Assembly (NCBI RefSeq): GCF_005845215.1
Contig: NZ_SPHO01000017.1
Coordinates: forward strand, 1-64,000
Reading direction: 5' to 3'
Length of the DNA: 64,000 bases
DNA from: Clostridium sp. 1001271st1 H5
GTDB taxonomy: Bacteria; Bacillota; Clostridia; Lachnospirales; Lachnospiraceae
Shown here: positions 7,573 through 16,960 of the stretch, one piece after another
Numbering within the stretch: the stretch's first letter is position 1
Layout: each line of letters opens with the position of its first letter
The notes under the pieces: model-generated
The model's database searches: none
What the model was told of the DNA's origin: nothing
Seen by the model: the letters and a program-made list of their open reading frames with translations, nothing else
Translations under genes and position numbers: made by a program

Positions 7573-9832
7573 CGCTTTCCACCTCCGCTGGTTCAAAATC
7601 TGTCCGTCTCAACGCAGACGCCTTATTGACTACGGCGCCTAATCCCGCCTTTATCAGTGCCTTCCGCTTTTCATGGCGCCGTTTCAGATGTTTCTGCAGG
7701 CGGTCCCACTCATTGCTGGTAATGATACGGTCAAAGAGCACCAGGAGAGCCGGCAGCACGGTCAGCACCAGAATTACGCTGAACAGCGCTCCTCGTCCAA
7801 TCAGGTGTCCCAGGTCCCCTATGGCCGCTGTGGTTGATATGAAATGTATAATATATCCCGCCAGTATGATGATGGTTCCCGAAGTAAAAATAGAGGGACA
7901 GGACAGCATCAGGGCCTGGATACACGCTTCCTTCTTCTCCATGGTTTTCCTGCAGGACACGTAGTTATTGGTCAGCAGTATGGAATAATCCACTGTGGCC
8001 CCCAGCTGGATGCTGCTCACTATGATATAACCCATGAACACCATGGTATCCCCTGCCAGATACGGCATGGCCATGTTAAGGAAGATTGCCGCCTCAATAG
8101 GCACCATGACAATCATTGGTATGGCAAAGGACCGGAAGCTGAACATGACAACCAGGAACACACCCAGCATGGATAACAAGTTCACCCTGGAGTTATCCGC
8201 TGTGATGGTGGTTTTAATATCCTGGGTGGAAGGCGTTTCCCCCACCAGATAGGAATTCTCCGGATAATACCGTTCCAGGATATCCCGGATTTCATCCGCT
8301 CCCTTAAATGCCTGTTCACTCTCTGTCTTTGTCCGTATGTAAATGAGCATCCTGCAGTAATCCTTTGTGTGAAGCTCACTGGTAATGGAATAGGGCAGGA
8401 AATCCTCCGGTATGCCCTCCGGCAGTGTATTGGACAGGGAGGTCACACTCTTTACATAGGGAAGGTCCTCTATCTCATCGGACATTTCCCGCTCTGTCAC
8501 TGCCGAAGTATTGGGATACATGGCCAGCATCATGTTGCTTCGCCCAAATTCCCGGACAATTACCTGGTCGTCCGCATAGACCTGGGTTCCCTCGCTGGCC
8601 CCCACAGCACTGTTGCCGTACAGAAAATCATTCATTCCCTGGGCCACATAAGCAGGCGGCGCCAGAATCAGCATAATGATAAGGGATGCGTAGCGCACCC
8701 TGTAAACCCATTCGCTGAATTTCCGGAAGGGCGGAAGGAAGGGGCGGTGCCGTGTCTTATCATTCCACTTGGAAAACTTAAGAATCATGGCCGGCATAAA
8801 GAACAGCACGGTTATCAGGCTGAACACGATTCCCTTTGCCAGCACCAGACCCATATCGAACCCAATGGTAAACTTCATGGATACCAGTGCCAGGAACCCC
8901 ACCACGGTGGTCAGGCTGCTGGCAAATATGGAGTTGATGGCAGCGTCAATGGCATTGACCATGGCCTGCTCTTCTGAACAGCCCTTCTGTTTTTCCCTTG
9001 AAAATGCATCCAGAAGGAAAATAGAGTAGTCCATGGAGGTTGCCAGCTGCAGCACCATAGCCACATTGTTGGTCAGGAACGAGACTGTCCCAATAAAAAT
9101 ATTCGTGCCCCGGTTTAACAGAATGGCCACTCCCATTACCAGCAGGAAAAGGAAGGGCTCAGACCATGCCGTGGTGCTGATGCACAGAACCACAAATATC
9201 ATGATGACGGCAACGGTAAGAATGAGATTCATTTCGCTCTCCACATTTTCCGTCAGGGATTTATTCTGAACCGCCATTCCCACATAATATCCCTTATCTC
9301 CTGTGATGGCCTTCATCTCGTCAATGGCCTGGGATGTCTTCTTTGCCGTATCCCCCTCATCAAAGGTGATATCCATGACAGCGCAGCCGTCCTTGTAGTA
9401 GTCCTCAATGTCCTCCTGGCGTATAAAATCCTCGCCTGAATAGATATTCACCGTGCTGTCGCACCAGAGAATCTGGTCCACACCATCCACTGCTTCCAGC
9501 TTATCCTTATACTGCTTTGCCTCATACAGGCTCACATCCTTAATCATAAGCCTGGCAGTGCCCGGATAGCCGAATTCGTCCTCCATCAGGTCCAGCCCGA
9601 TACAGGACCTGGCTGATGCTGGCAGGTACTCTGTCAGGTCATAATTCACATTTACAAAGAGCATCGCTATCAGTGAAAAGACACACCCTGCCACAAATAC
9701 GCTCTCAATCCATCCTTTTTTATGTATGATAAATCTAGCCATGCGGAAGGAAAACTTATCCCCTGCCTGCATCTCCTGCCCTTTTACCCTGTGCATCCTG
9801 TCCTTTATCCTGCCAAACAGCTTCTGTCCCAT
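7556..9832 (-). CDS. MMPL/RND-family transporter
   Basis: A 758-residue integral membrane protein of the MMPL branch of the RND superfamily. It has two similar halves. Each carries one membrane helix, a large extracytoplasmic domain (about residues 65-190 and 430-550) and then five further helices. The RND proton-relay signature appears twice, as ATSMDYSIFLLDAF and LGATVDYSILLTNNY. Members export lipids, peptides or drugs with proton motive force. In monoderms they often sit beside TetR genes and coiled-coil partners, as here. The ATG at 9832 has AAGGAG upstream. Its 3' end overlaps the secreted repeat protein gene. Substrate unknown. Confidence 0.85.
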   Translation of the reverse strand: MGQKLFGRIKDRMHRVKGQEMQAGDKFSFRMARFIIHKKGWIESVFVAGCVFSLIAMLFVNVNYDLTEYLPASARSCIGLDLMEDEFGYPGTARLMIKDVSLYEAKQYKDKLEAVDGVDQILWCDSTVNIYSGEDFIRQEDIEDYYKDGCAVMDITFDEGDTAKKTSQAIDEMKAITGDKGYYVGMAVQNKSLTENVESEMNLILTVAVIMIFVVLCISTTAWSEPFLFLLVMGVAILLNRGTNIFIGTVSFLTNNVAMVLQLATSMDYSIFLLDAFSREKQKGCSEEQAMVNAIDAAINSIFASSLTTVVGFLALVSMKFTIGFDMGLVLAKGIVFSLITVLFFMPAMILKFSKWNDKTRHRPFLPPFRKFSEWVYRVRYASLIIMLILAPPAYVAQGMNDFLYGNSAVGASEGTQVYADDQVIVREFGRSNMMLAMYPNTSAVTEREMSDEIEDLPYVKSVTSLSNTLPEGIPEDFLPYSITSELHTKDYCRMLIYIRTKTESEQAFKGADEIRDILERYYPENSYLVGETPSTQDIKTTITADNSRVNLLSMLGVFLVVMFSFRSFAIPMIVMVPIEAAIFLNMAMPYLAGDTMVFMGYIIVSSIQLGATVDYSILLTNNYVSCRKTMEKKEACIQALMLSCPSIFTSGTIIILAGYIIHFISTTAAIGDLGHLIGRGALFSVILVLTVLPALLVLFDRIITSNEWDRLQKHLKRRHEKRKALIKAGLGAVVNKASALRRTDFEPAEVESDENEL

Positions 9833-9953
9833 ATTCCATGCTCCTTATGCCGCCGCCTCATGGCGGCCATGCCCCGCGGCCTTATACTTCCCTCTGCATT
9901 CCCGCTGACCGCGTTCCTGCCCCATACGCCCGCCGCTCTGCGCATTCCCCCGC

Positions 9954-10844
9954 CTACCGCATCAGAATCACCATAAAATACTGTTTCCCGTCCTTCTCCC
10001 TGTGAGCCATGCCCAGACGGCGGTAATATTCCATGGAATACTTCCGGTCGTTCTTGGACTGGCGGCGCTTATCCAGCTTTTCTTTTATTTTGTCAAATGC
10101 CTCTGATGCATCCCCGCAGTCCCTTACATACAGCTCCAGGCAGGAGGCATTCCTTCTGTAATTAATAAGGGAAAGGTAATCGTTAATAGTCCCCTCTCCG
10201 GGAATCCTGTCATCTGCATATCCCCCTTCCATGGCTCCGTCCAGTCTGTGGTCCGCCGCCTTGTTGAGGGCCATATCCATCTGAAAGCCTGCATACCGGT
10301 CATAAACACGGTGCATGTCACCGTCATATTCATCTTCGCGGTCAGGGTATTCCTCAAAATATAAATCCTTCTTTTCCTCATTGAGCTGGTCAAATAAATC
10401 CTGGGCCATATGGCCGTAGCATCCTGCATCGTAGGCCCCTCCGCCTGTATTCTCCACCCAGCCGGCTGAAACCAGGGCTCCCTGTGCTGAAAACTCATAT
10501 TTTCCATTATCCAGTATCAGCTCTCCCAGGTTCATGCCTCCGTCTTCATGGAAGTAATACCACTCTCCGTCCACCTCCCGCCAGCCGGCAGCCATGGCCC
10601 CGCTCTCGTCCATATAATAGGACCTTCCGTCCGCACTGAGCCACCCCTTATGTAAACTTCCGTCCTGGTCCAGCCAGTACCATTTTCCATCTGCCTGGTT
10701 CCAGCCCGGAACAAACGAAGCAGCCCTTGCCTGTGCCTGCTCCTGTGTCTGTTCCTCCGCCAGGGCCGTAACGGTCACGGACCCATCAAGGGCCCACAAA
10801 ACTCCCGCCGTAGCCAGAATCACTGCATATGTTCTATATTTCAT
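9954..10844 (-). CDS. Secreted protein with choline-binding-type repeats and a CAP-like C-terminal domain
   Basis: A 296-residue exported protein (signal peptide about 1-30). Residues 45-130 are four or five cell-wall-binding repeats of the choline-binding type: GWNQADGKWYWLDQDG, GWLSADGRSYYMDESG, GWREVDGEWYYFHEDGG. The C-terminal 160 residues include ALNKAADHRLDG, LINYRRNASCLELYV and YYRRLGMAHREKDGKQYFMVILM. This layout resembles a divergent CAP/SCP domain, with the usual conserved His/Glu set not clearly complete. It lies downstream of no gene on its strand and upstream of the MMPL gene with 120 bases between, so co-transcription is possible. It is likely tethered to wall polymers; the enzymatic role is unknown. 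Confidence 0.68.
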   Translation of the reverse strand: MKYRTYAVILATAGVLWALDGSVTVTALAEEQTQEQAQARAASFVPGWNQADGKWYWLDQDGSLHKGWLSADGRSYYMDESGAMAAGWREVDGEWYYFHEDGGMNLGELILDNGKYEFSAQGALVSAGWVENTGGGAYDAGCYGHMAQDLFDQLNEEKKDLYFEEYPDREDEYDGDMHRVYDRYAGFQMDMALNKAADHRLDGAMEGGYADDRIPGEGTINDYLSLINYRRNASCLELYVRDCGDASEAFDKIKEKLDKRRQSKNDRKYSMEYYRRLGMAHREKDGKQYFMVILMR

Positions 10845-10919
10845 GCCCCCTGCCCCCGTTTCTTATATATATATCTATTATACATCTTTTATACCGTTAA
10901 ACAACTTCTATTTTGTTAA

Positions 10920-10948
10920 TTGACTTTTGTTTATTTATTGACTATAAT
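10920..10948 (+). promoter_or_regulatory. Sigma-A-type promoter of the TetR gene
   Basis: TTGACT (10920-10925), a 17-base spacer and TATAAT (10943-10948) make a near-consensus promoter. It implies a leader of about 140 bases before the TetR start at 11097. Within that leader TGATTAA and TTAATCA (about 10978-11009) form an interrupted inverted repeat that could be an operator. Confidence 0.7.
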
Positions 10949-11096
10949 GGATTATAATAAATTATGGCAAAAATACAATGATTAATTTCCATTATTTTGA
11001 CGGTTAATCAACAAATTTACCATTTTTGTCTAGAATACAATTGTTAAATATTTGTAAATATGCGCAAACCTATATAAACAAAAGGAGGAACAGATA

Positions 11097-11687
11097 ATGG
11101 GCATGGAACCTGTGGACCGCCGGGTACGCAAGACCCGCAGACAGCTTCGCGAATGTCTAATAACATTGCTCAAGGAGAAAAAGGTCCAGGATATCACGGT
11201 CCGGGAGCTGACTGACATGGCCGACTTAAACCGTGGGACCTTTTATCTCCATTATAAGGATGTGTTTGACCTTCTGGAAAAAACAGAAGCAGAACTCCAG
11301 GAAGATTTCAACCAATTGGTCTGTAAGCACGGAGCTGTGGATTTAAAACAGCGTCCATCCGTCATATTCAATGAAATATATTCCTTAGTATATGATAATG
11401 CGGACCTGATTGAGATTCTTCTGGGTGAGAACGGAGACTTGAATTTTCTAAACCGTCTGAAACAGCTTATACGTGAAAAATGCCTGAAGGACTGGATGGA
11501 AGTATTCCGCTCCGGCAATGCTGCTGCTTTTGACGCCTTCTTCTCCTTCATCGTATCAGGGTGCATCGGCCTGGTACAGTACTGGCTCCAGACCGGCCTC
11601 AAAGAAACGCCGGAACAGATGGCAAAGCTGACAGAACACATCATTACCAAGGGAATTGGTGTCCTGGAAATCGACCCCTACGTATAA
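11097..11687 (+). CDS. TetR/AcrR-family transcriptional regulator
   Basis: A 196-residue regulator. The DNA-binding domain is at residues 10-55: RKTRRQLRECLITLLKEK, then ITVRELTDMADLNRGTFYLHYKDVFDLLE, with LNRGTFYLHY as the recognition helix. The C-terminal part (SFIVSGCIGLVQYWLQTG) is typical of the TetR_C_7/YxaF-like ligand domain. An AAAGGAGG sits before the ATG at 11097. It is divergent from the choline-binding-repeat and MMPL genes and is the obvious candidate to control them, or itself, through sites in the 250-base AT-rich intergenic region. Confidence 0.85.
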   Translation: MGMEPVDRRVRKTRRQLRECLITLLKEKKVQDITVRELTDMADLNRGTFYLHYKDVFDLLEKTEAELQEDFNQLVCKHGAVDLKQRPSVIFNEIYSLVYDNADLIEILLGENGDLNFLNRLKQLIREKCLKDWMEVFRSGNAAAFDAFFSFIVSGCIGLVQYWLQTGLKETPEQMAKLTEHIITKGIGVLEIDPYV

Positions 11688-11823
11688 TGCCGTCTGAACA
11701 GTTACCATTTCCTATAGATAATTTCTTAATATATAGTGTCATGTATGGCCATAAACCGGATGAATTTTTCTCCATGTTATGATATGATGGGAAATACATC
11801 ACAACAGAAAACAGGAGAATACA

Positions 11824-13056
11824 ATGGAAGCACGAATTGAATACAGCCCAAAAGCAATTGTCCGTATCCGCAAAGGGCAGGGACGTTCCCTGAAGGCCGG
11901 AGGCGCATGGATTTACGACAATGAGATAGAGAGTATCAGTGGAGCATTTGAAAACGGCGACATGGTGACAGTGGAGGACTTTGACGGATATCCCCTTGGC
12001 ACCGGCTTCATCAACACCCGGTCCAAGCTGACGGTCCGCATGATGTCCCGCAGGAAGGATACGGTCATTGACAGCGATTTTCTGGAAATGCGGGTACGCA
12101 ATGCCTGGGATTACAGGAAGGCGGTGACCGACACCTCCAGCTGCCGCGTCATATTCGGAGAGGCCGATTTTTTGCCCGGTATTGTCATAGACAAATTTTC
12201 AGATGTGCTGGTGGTGGAATCCCTGGCCCTGGGAATCGACCGCTTGAAGCCGGTCATTGTGGACAAGCTCAGAAAGGTCATGGCAGAGGACGGAGTAAAC
12301 ATCCGGGGCGTATACGAGCGCAGCGACGCCAAGGTCCGGCTGCAGGAGGGAATGGAGCGCCATAAAGGATTCATCGGAGAAGCATTTGACACCAAAGTGG
12401 AAATCCAGGAAAATGGGGTCCGGTATATGGTGGATGTGGAGGATGGCCAGAAAACCGGCTTCTTCCTGGACCAGAAGTACAACAGGCTGGCAGTCCAGAA
12501 TCTCTGCCGCCGCATCAAGCCGGAGCAGGTGCTGGACTGTTTCACCCACACCGGTTCCTTTGCCCTTAACGCCGGTCTGGCGGGGTCCGCTCATGTGCTG
12601 GGTGTAGACGCCTCGGAGCTGGCAGTAAACCAGGCCAGGGAAAATGCGGCCCTCAACGGTCTGACGAAGCAGGTTCAGTTTGAGTGTGCCGATGTCTTCG
12701 ACCTTCTTCCCAGGCTGGAGCAGGAAGGCAATAAATACGACGTGGTTATCCTGGACCCGCCTGCATTTACGAAGTCCAGAAATTCCATTAAAAATGCAGT
12801 CAAGGGCTACCGCGAAATCAACCTGAGAGGCATGAAGCTGGTTAAGGACGGCGGCTATCTGGCCACCTGCTCCTGCTCCCACTTCATGGACCCGGAACTG
12901 TTTACCAAAACCATACGGGAGGCAGCCGGCAATGTACACAAGCGGCTCAGACAGGTGGAGTACAGGACCCAGGCAGCAGACCATCCCATTTTGTGGGCAG
13001 CGGATGAGTCCTATTATTTGAAATTTTATATTTTTCAGGTTTGCGATGAGAAGTAG
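11824..13056 (+). CDS. rlmI: Class I rRNA large-subunit methyltransferase, RlmI/RlmK-like
   Basis: A 410-residue SAM-dependent methyltransferase. The N-terminus (about 1-85) is a PUA-type RNA-binding domain (IRKGQGRSLKAGGAWIYDNEI). A linker domain is followed by a Rossmann methyltransferase fold from about 195: VLDCFTHTGSFALNAG is the SAM-binding motif I and VVILDPPAFTKSR is motif IV. The CSCSH segment carries the cysteines expected of an m5C methyltransferase. E. coli RlmI methylates C1962 of 23S rRNA; that specificity is inferred for this protein. The ATG at 11824 follows AGGAG. It is a single gene with its own terminator. Confidence 0.85.
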   Translation: MEARIEYSPKAIVRIRKGQGRSLKAGGAWIYDNEIESISGAFENGDMVTVEDFDGYPLGTGFINTRSKLTVRMMSRRKDTVIDSDFLEMRVRNAWDYRKAVTDTSSCRVIFGEADFLPGIVIDKFSDVLVVESLALGIDRLKPVIVDKLRKVMAEDGVNIRGVYERSDAKVRLQEGMERHKGFIGEAFDTKVEIQENGVRYMVDVEDGQKTGFFLDQKYNRLAVQNLCRRIKPEQVLDCFTHTGSFALNAGLAGSAHVLGVDASELAVNQARENAALNGLTKQVQFECADVFDLLPRLEQEGNKYDVVILDPPAFTKSRNSIKNAVKGYREINLRGMKLVKDGGYLATCSCSHFMDPELFTKTIREAAGNVHKRLRQVEYRTQAADHPILWAADESYYLKFYIFQVCDEK

Positions 13057-13067
13057 GTTATAATATG

Positions 13068-13132
13068 AAAAATCCCTGAATACCGGTTTGATATGAAATA
13101 TGAGTCATTTCCGGTGTTTCAGGGATTTTTCT
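13068..13132 (+). terminator. Terminator of the methyltransferase gene
   Basis: AAAAATCCCTGAA (13068-13080) pairs with TTTCAGGGATTTTT (13117-13130), with an inner CCGG/CCGG pairing, and ends in a T-rich run. It lies 12 bases past the methyltransferase stop. Confidence 0.85.
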
Positions 13133-13259
13133 TTTATTTTCCATGAACATAAGAACGAAAAAACGGATAAACTATAAGTGAGACAGTAAGATAAAAGACC
13201 CATTATTCCATGTTAACAGCTGTATCTTTATCAATGTACATTGATAGAAAGGACCTGAC

Positions 13260-13406
13260 ATGATTATACTTATCATATTCCTCATACTGACTGTTCTGTC
13301 CATACTGGTCTGCTGCTTTGTGGCAGGCTCAGCACCCTATGACAGGGAGGCTGACGATGAAGCACAGCTGGAATTTCTCCGCAAATACAGGGAGTCCAGA
13401 AAATAG
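13260..13406 (+). CDS. Small single-pass membrane protein, 48 residues
   Basis: An open frame of 48 codons starts at ATG 13260, with GAAAGGA six to seven bases upstream, and ends with TAG at 13404-13406. Residues 1-23 are a single hydrophobic helix (IILIIFLILTVLSILVCCF). The rest is a short charged tail rich in Arg, Glu and Asp, ending in RKYRESRK. The good ribosome site, the strong hydrophobic/charged split and the lack of overlap with another gene support a real small membrane protein. Function unknown. Confidence 0.6.
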   Translation: MIILIIFLILTVLSILVCCFVAGSAPYDREADDEAQLEFLRKYRESRK

Positions 13407-13432
13407 GAAAAAAGAAAGCCGCAAATCCCCTG

Positions 13433-13730
13433 CTATGCACGGTATCTGCCATTCTTCCGCAAATGCCGCACATAGCACACGGTAAAGAATATGATTCCAT
13501 AAACCGATGCCGCCGGCACAGCAAGACCAATATCAAAGAGACTGGCACCCTCTTTCAGACTGAACAGGTAGGACAGAGGAACCCTGATAAGGAAGGAAGC
13601 AGTGATGCCATGGAACATTATGGCCAGCGACATGCCATGGCCGTTAAAATAGCCGATGTAGCTGAATACCAGGCAGGTAAGGATGGCTTCAAAGCTGTAG
13701 CCCTTAGATATTCTACGAGAGTATGAAGAA
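13433..13730 (-). pseudogene. C-terminal remnant of a MATE-family efflux protein
   Basis: Reading leftwards from about 13730, roughly 97 residues match the last three helices of MATE multidrug/Na+ antiporters: a KGYSFEAILTCLVFSYIGYFNG helix, then IMFHGITASFLIRVPLSYLFS, then FDIGLAVPAASVYGIIFF and a basic end VRHLRKNGRYRA. A complete family member has about 450 residues and twelve helices; the other three quarters are missing. The open frame extends a further 33 codons to 13828 with unrelated sequence. The break point is about 13.73 kb, close to the AT-rich capsule block. Confidence 0.65.
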
Positions 13731-13828
13731 AAGTCTGTAGATAAGATTCTTCTATGATAATAAAGGGTGAAAAGTCTCAAAATGGGCTTTTCGCCCTTGC
13801 TATATATATAACAGTTACAAAAAGGCAT

Positions 13829-14104
13829 ATCAACAGCAGGCGGTAAATCCGCCTGTTATTCGGTCATGTTCGATTACTCCGGAAGCCGTCCTTCGTACAT
13901 GATACTTAATTCGCCATACACTTGAGCCCAGTGCCGGATGGCTGTGGTCTACTCACAACTTCCACATGAGACAAAAATACTAACAAAAATGCTACTGCTC
14001 TATATCCCTGAAGCGTAATAATTTTATTTTTTTGCAACTGTCATTAAACCAACTCTCCGTTGTTTATTAACTTAATCATGAATCTTATTTATCTTTCTAT
14101 TTAT
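13829..14104. other. Non-coding junction next to the capsule locus
   Basis: No gene is supported here. A hairpin CAGGCGG/CCGCCTG lies at 13837-13855. A GC-rich stretch at about 13870-13970 carries stops in all frames and is not recognisable; it may be decayed mobile or coding DNA. From about 13980 the sequence becomes AT-rich, like the capsule genes to its right. Confidence 0.4.
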
Positions 14105-15526
14105 TCAGTGAATAGAAATAATTCTGTCAACTATGTTAGTTGTAGATTTACCTTTGACAACTTTTATTAACTCTAATCTTCCACCCCTGGCTTCAACTAT
14201 ATCTCTTCCAACAACTTCATTTGGTTTATAATCATTTCCCTTTACCAAAACATCCGGTTGTATCACTTTAATCAATTCATATGGAGTATCTTCATCAAAT
14301 AAAATAACATAATCTACATATTCTAATGCGCATAATATCTCCGCTCGCTCACGCTCAGTATTAATTGGACGATTATCACCTTTTAATCTTTTTACCGAAC
14401 TATCACTATTTAATCCTACAATAAGCAAATCACCTAATTTAGATGCTTCCTGTAAATATCTAATGTGACCTACATGTAGAATATCGAAACATCCATTTGT
14501 AAAAACAATTTGCCTTTTTTCATGAATTTTTCTTATATCTTTTGCTTTTTTATAATCAACCAGCTTGTGAATCACCCCTTCTTTTTCATTCCTAACAACC
14601 TCGAGAACTTCATCCACATAAACGGCTGATGTACCTACTTTAGCCACCTGTAAACCAGCCGCATAATTAGCAATTTCAACGGCCCTTTTTAGGTCCATAT
14701 TATTTGCAGCACATGCACATAAATAGGATATCGTTGTATCTCCCGCACCTGTCACATCAAATACTTCTTTGCCTACTGAATTTACTATAAAAACTTCTTT
14801 ATCTCCCACCAATCTCATCCCCTTTGAGCCACAAGTTGCCAAGACAAATTGGCATGCTGAATTTCTCCTCAATTCCTGAGATGCAATAATTATTTCTTCT
14901 TCAGTTTCGACTGGAAGCCCAGTCAACACATGAAGTTCCTTTTGATTGGGTTTTAATAAATAGGCCCCTTTATATTTAGCAACATTAGAATCTTTTACAT
15001 CTATAAAAACCTTAATTCCGACTTCTTTAGCAATCTTTATAACCCCCTGTGTAAAATCATATGTAAGTAATCCTTTCAAATAATCTGAAAAAACCACCAA
15101 ATCGAACTGACCAATTTCATCTTTTAGCATAAGTAAAAATTTCTCACATTCCTCTGAGGTTATAGAAAAAGTATCCTCTTCATCCAGTCTCATTACTTGT
15201 TGATTATTACTGGCAATAAAACGAACTTTTGTAGTTGTATGGCGTTTTGTCCGAATAACAAATCGGGTATCTATAGATGCATCTTTTAGCTTTCGGATAA
15301 TTTCTGCACCTACGCTGTCGTCACCAATTATTGTCATCATTGAAACTTGTTGATTGGCTGCAATTAAATTGGCTGCGACATTAGCAGCTCCCCCAAGTAC
15401 ATTTCTCTCAGATTTTTTCATGAAAATCGGCACTGGTGCCTCCGGTGATATTCTATTGACCTCGCCCTCATAGTAAACATCCATCATAACATCACCAATT
15501 ACTAAAATACGCTTTGAATCAATCAT
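14105..15526 (-). CDS. hldE: Bifunctional heptose 7-phosphate kinase / heptose 1-phosphate nucleotidyltransferase
   Basis: A 473-residue two-domain enzyme of full HldE length. Residues 1-315 are a PfkB-type sugar kinase: NVLGGAANVAANL near residue 42 and catalytic GAGDTTISYL near 260. Residues 335-473 are a nucleotidyltransferase with the TNGCFDILHVGH motif. HldE phosphorylates D-glycero-D-manno-heptose 7-phosphate at C1 and, after dephosphorylation by GmhB, adds a nucleotide to give ADP-heptose. GmhA and GmhB are not in the window. The ATG overlaps the flippase stop by four bases, making it the last gene of the AT-rich capsule block. Its pairing with the GT9 protein argues for heptose in the glycan. 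Confidence 0.87.
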   Translation of the reverse strand: MIDSKRILVIGDVMMDVYYEGEVNRISPEAPVPIFMKKSERNVLGGAANVAANLIAANQQVSMMTIIGDDSVGAEIIRKLKDASIDTRFVIRTKRHTTTKVRFIASNNQQVMRLDEEDTFSITSEECEKFLLMLKDEIGQFDLVVFSDYLKGLLTYDFTQGVIKIAKEVGIKVFIDVKDSNVAKYKGAYLLKPNQKELHVLTGLPVETEEEIIIASQELRRNSACQFVLATCGSKGMRLVGDKEVFIVNSVGKEVFDVTGAGDTTISYLCACAANNMDLKRAVEIANYAAGLQVAKVGTSAVYVDEVLEVVRNEKEGVIHKLVDYKKAKDIRKIHEKRQIVFTNGCFDILHVGHIRYLQEASKLGDLLIVGLNSDSSVKRLKGDNRPINTERERAEILCALEYVDYVILFDEDTPYELIKVIQPDVLVKGNDYKPNEVVGRDIVEARGGRLELIKVVKGKSTTNIVDRIISIH

Positions 15527-16950
15527 TTTTTACCTCTTCTTCTAAAAAAACCTAACAAGATTTTTCTCAATTCATCTGACCCCAGTGTTATTGTATCCTG
15601 AAATGATAATTTCATCTCTTGGTGAGCCTTTCTTGTCCAAGACCAGGCATTATATACCCCCTGACTTATCAATTGAGACCCGATAAGTCCCCATACTCCC
15701 CAGTTAAAATAACCCATGCATATTATTGCTAACATAACACAGCCAATTGAAGACATCAGAAATGCTTTGACATATGGTATTCTGTTTGTACATGAAAAAT
15801 ATGATGTATAGCAATTTCTAAATTTTAAAATAAACTGGTATAACCCAATTCCTAACATTACGCTTATACTTACAACTGCTTCAGGGCGTATAAAACGAAG
15901 CAATGGTAAGCCAATCGTTACAGTAAAGAATAATCCTACTATGTTGAGAAATGTAAATGAAACAATTATCAAGGACATTGTTCTTTTTTCTTTCTCAGTA
16001 TCATTGTTAATGCATACTGATTGCAGTACTGGCTGATTTGCAGTATACATAACAGCTGAAATTTGTGAAATGGCTGATGCGATTTGAACTGCTAATGAAT
16101 ATGCGCCGGTTTGAGTTAAAGGCATATATAATGAATTAATAATGGTACAAGATTGATTAGCTAAATAATTTGATAGAGAAACCAAACCTTCACGCCATGC
16201 ATTGTGCCATACAACAAGAAAAATACTCTGTATCTCTTTTCTGGGTAAAAATACAGTTATTTTCTTCAGACCTTCTCCAATTCCTTTAAACCTGTAAAAT
16301 CTAATTTTAGCCAATTGGCGAAATAATGTACCATAAACTAAATAGGCCACACTTATACCCACTAATCCATATCCCAGCCAAAGAAGAAAGATTGTCAATA
16401 TTATTTGCGTAAGTCTTGATAAAACAGTAGCTTTATTAACGTCAGAGATAGCCCCAACTCCTCTTAAAAAGGAACCATAATAACCAAAGTACAGATTCAA
16501 AAAAATCGCAAGCGAATATATAAACCAAGAAATGACTGGTGTCTGTCCTTCTATAGAAAAAGATATATAGTCAATATATAGAGTTCCTATTGTTGATAAC
16601 AGAATAAATGCAAGTGATGCAAGCATTAAAAATACAATTCTACATGCCTTCATCGTTTCTTTCATTAGGTAAAAATTTGGTTTTGAAGACTCGGAACAAA
16701 TTATCCCATTTTTAATAAGCCTATCAGCCCCATTCCAACAATAATTTATATTTCGGGAAAATGTAGTTGAAAAGCCAAAATCAAATAATGTTGTGATTGC
16801 TGACAGACTTTGAAAAACTCCCCACAACCCAAAACTATTTCCATCTAAAAAATACATAACAAAAGGGGTCATAATTACATTTGCCAGCAAAGATAAAAAA
16901 ACTCCTGCATAACTCCATAGATAATCTTTATTTGTAATATGTATATTCAT
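15523..16950 (-). CDS. Wzx-like polysaccharide flippase
   Basis: A 475-residue membrane protein with 12-14 hydrophobic helices, of the polysaccharide transporter (MOP) superfamily. It opens with YLWSYAGVFLSLLANVIMTPFVMYFLDGNSFGLWGVFQSL, split here as in O-antigen and capsule flippases. It should move undecaprenyl-diphosphate-linked repeat units to the outer face of the membrane for polymerisation. It overlaps hldE by four bases and follows the Wzy-like gene after ten bases. Codon usage is very AT-rich. The family is clear from topology and position; the exact glycan is not. Confidence 0.78.
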   Translation of the reverse strand: MNIHITNKDYLWSYAGVFLSLLANVIMTPFVMYFLDGNSFGLWGVFQSLSAITTLFDFGFSTTFSRNINYCWNGADRLIKNGIICSESSKPNFYLMKETMKACRIVFLMLASLAFILLSTIGTLYIDYISFSIEGQTPVISWFIYSLAIFLNLYFGYYGSFLRGVGAISDVNKATVLSRLTQIILTIFLLWLGYGLVGISVAYLVYGTLFRQLAKIRFYRFKGIGEGLKKITVFLPRKEIQSIFLVVWHNAWREGLVSLSNYLANQSCTIINSLYMPLTQTGAYSLAVQIASAISQISAVMYTANQPVLQSVCINNDTEKEKRTMSLIIVSFTFLNIVGLFFTVTIGLPLLRFIRPEAVVSISVMLGIGLYQFILKFRNCYTSYFSCTNRIPYVKAFLMSSIGCVMLAIICMGYFNWGVWGLIGSQLISQGVYNAWSWTRKAHQEMKLSFQDTITLGSDELRKILLGFFRRRGKK

Positions 16951-16960
16951 AAATTATCTT

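Noticed and set aside
13870-13970. GC-rich stretch suspected to be a transposase fragment
   Set aside because: I translated both strands and found stops within short distances and no transposase motif; left as unrecognised sequence.
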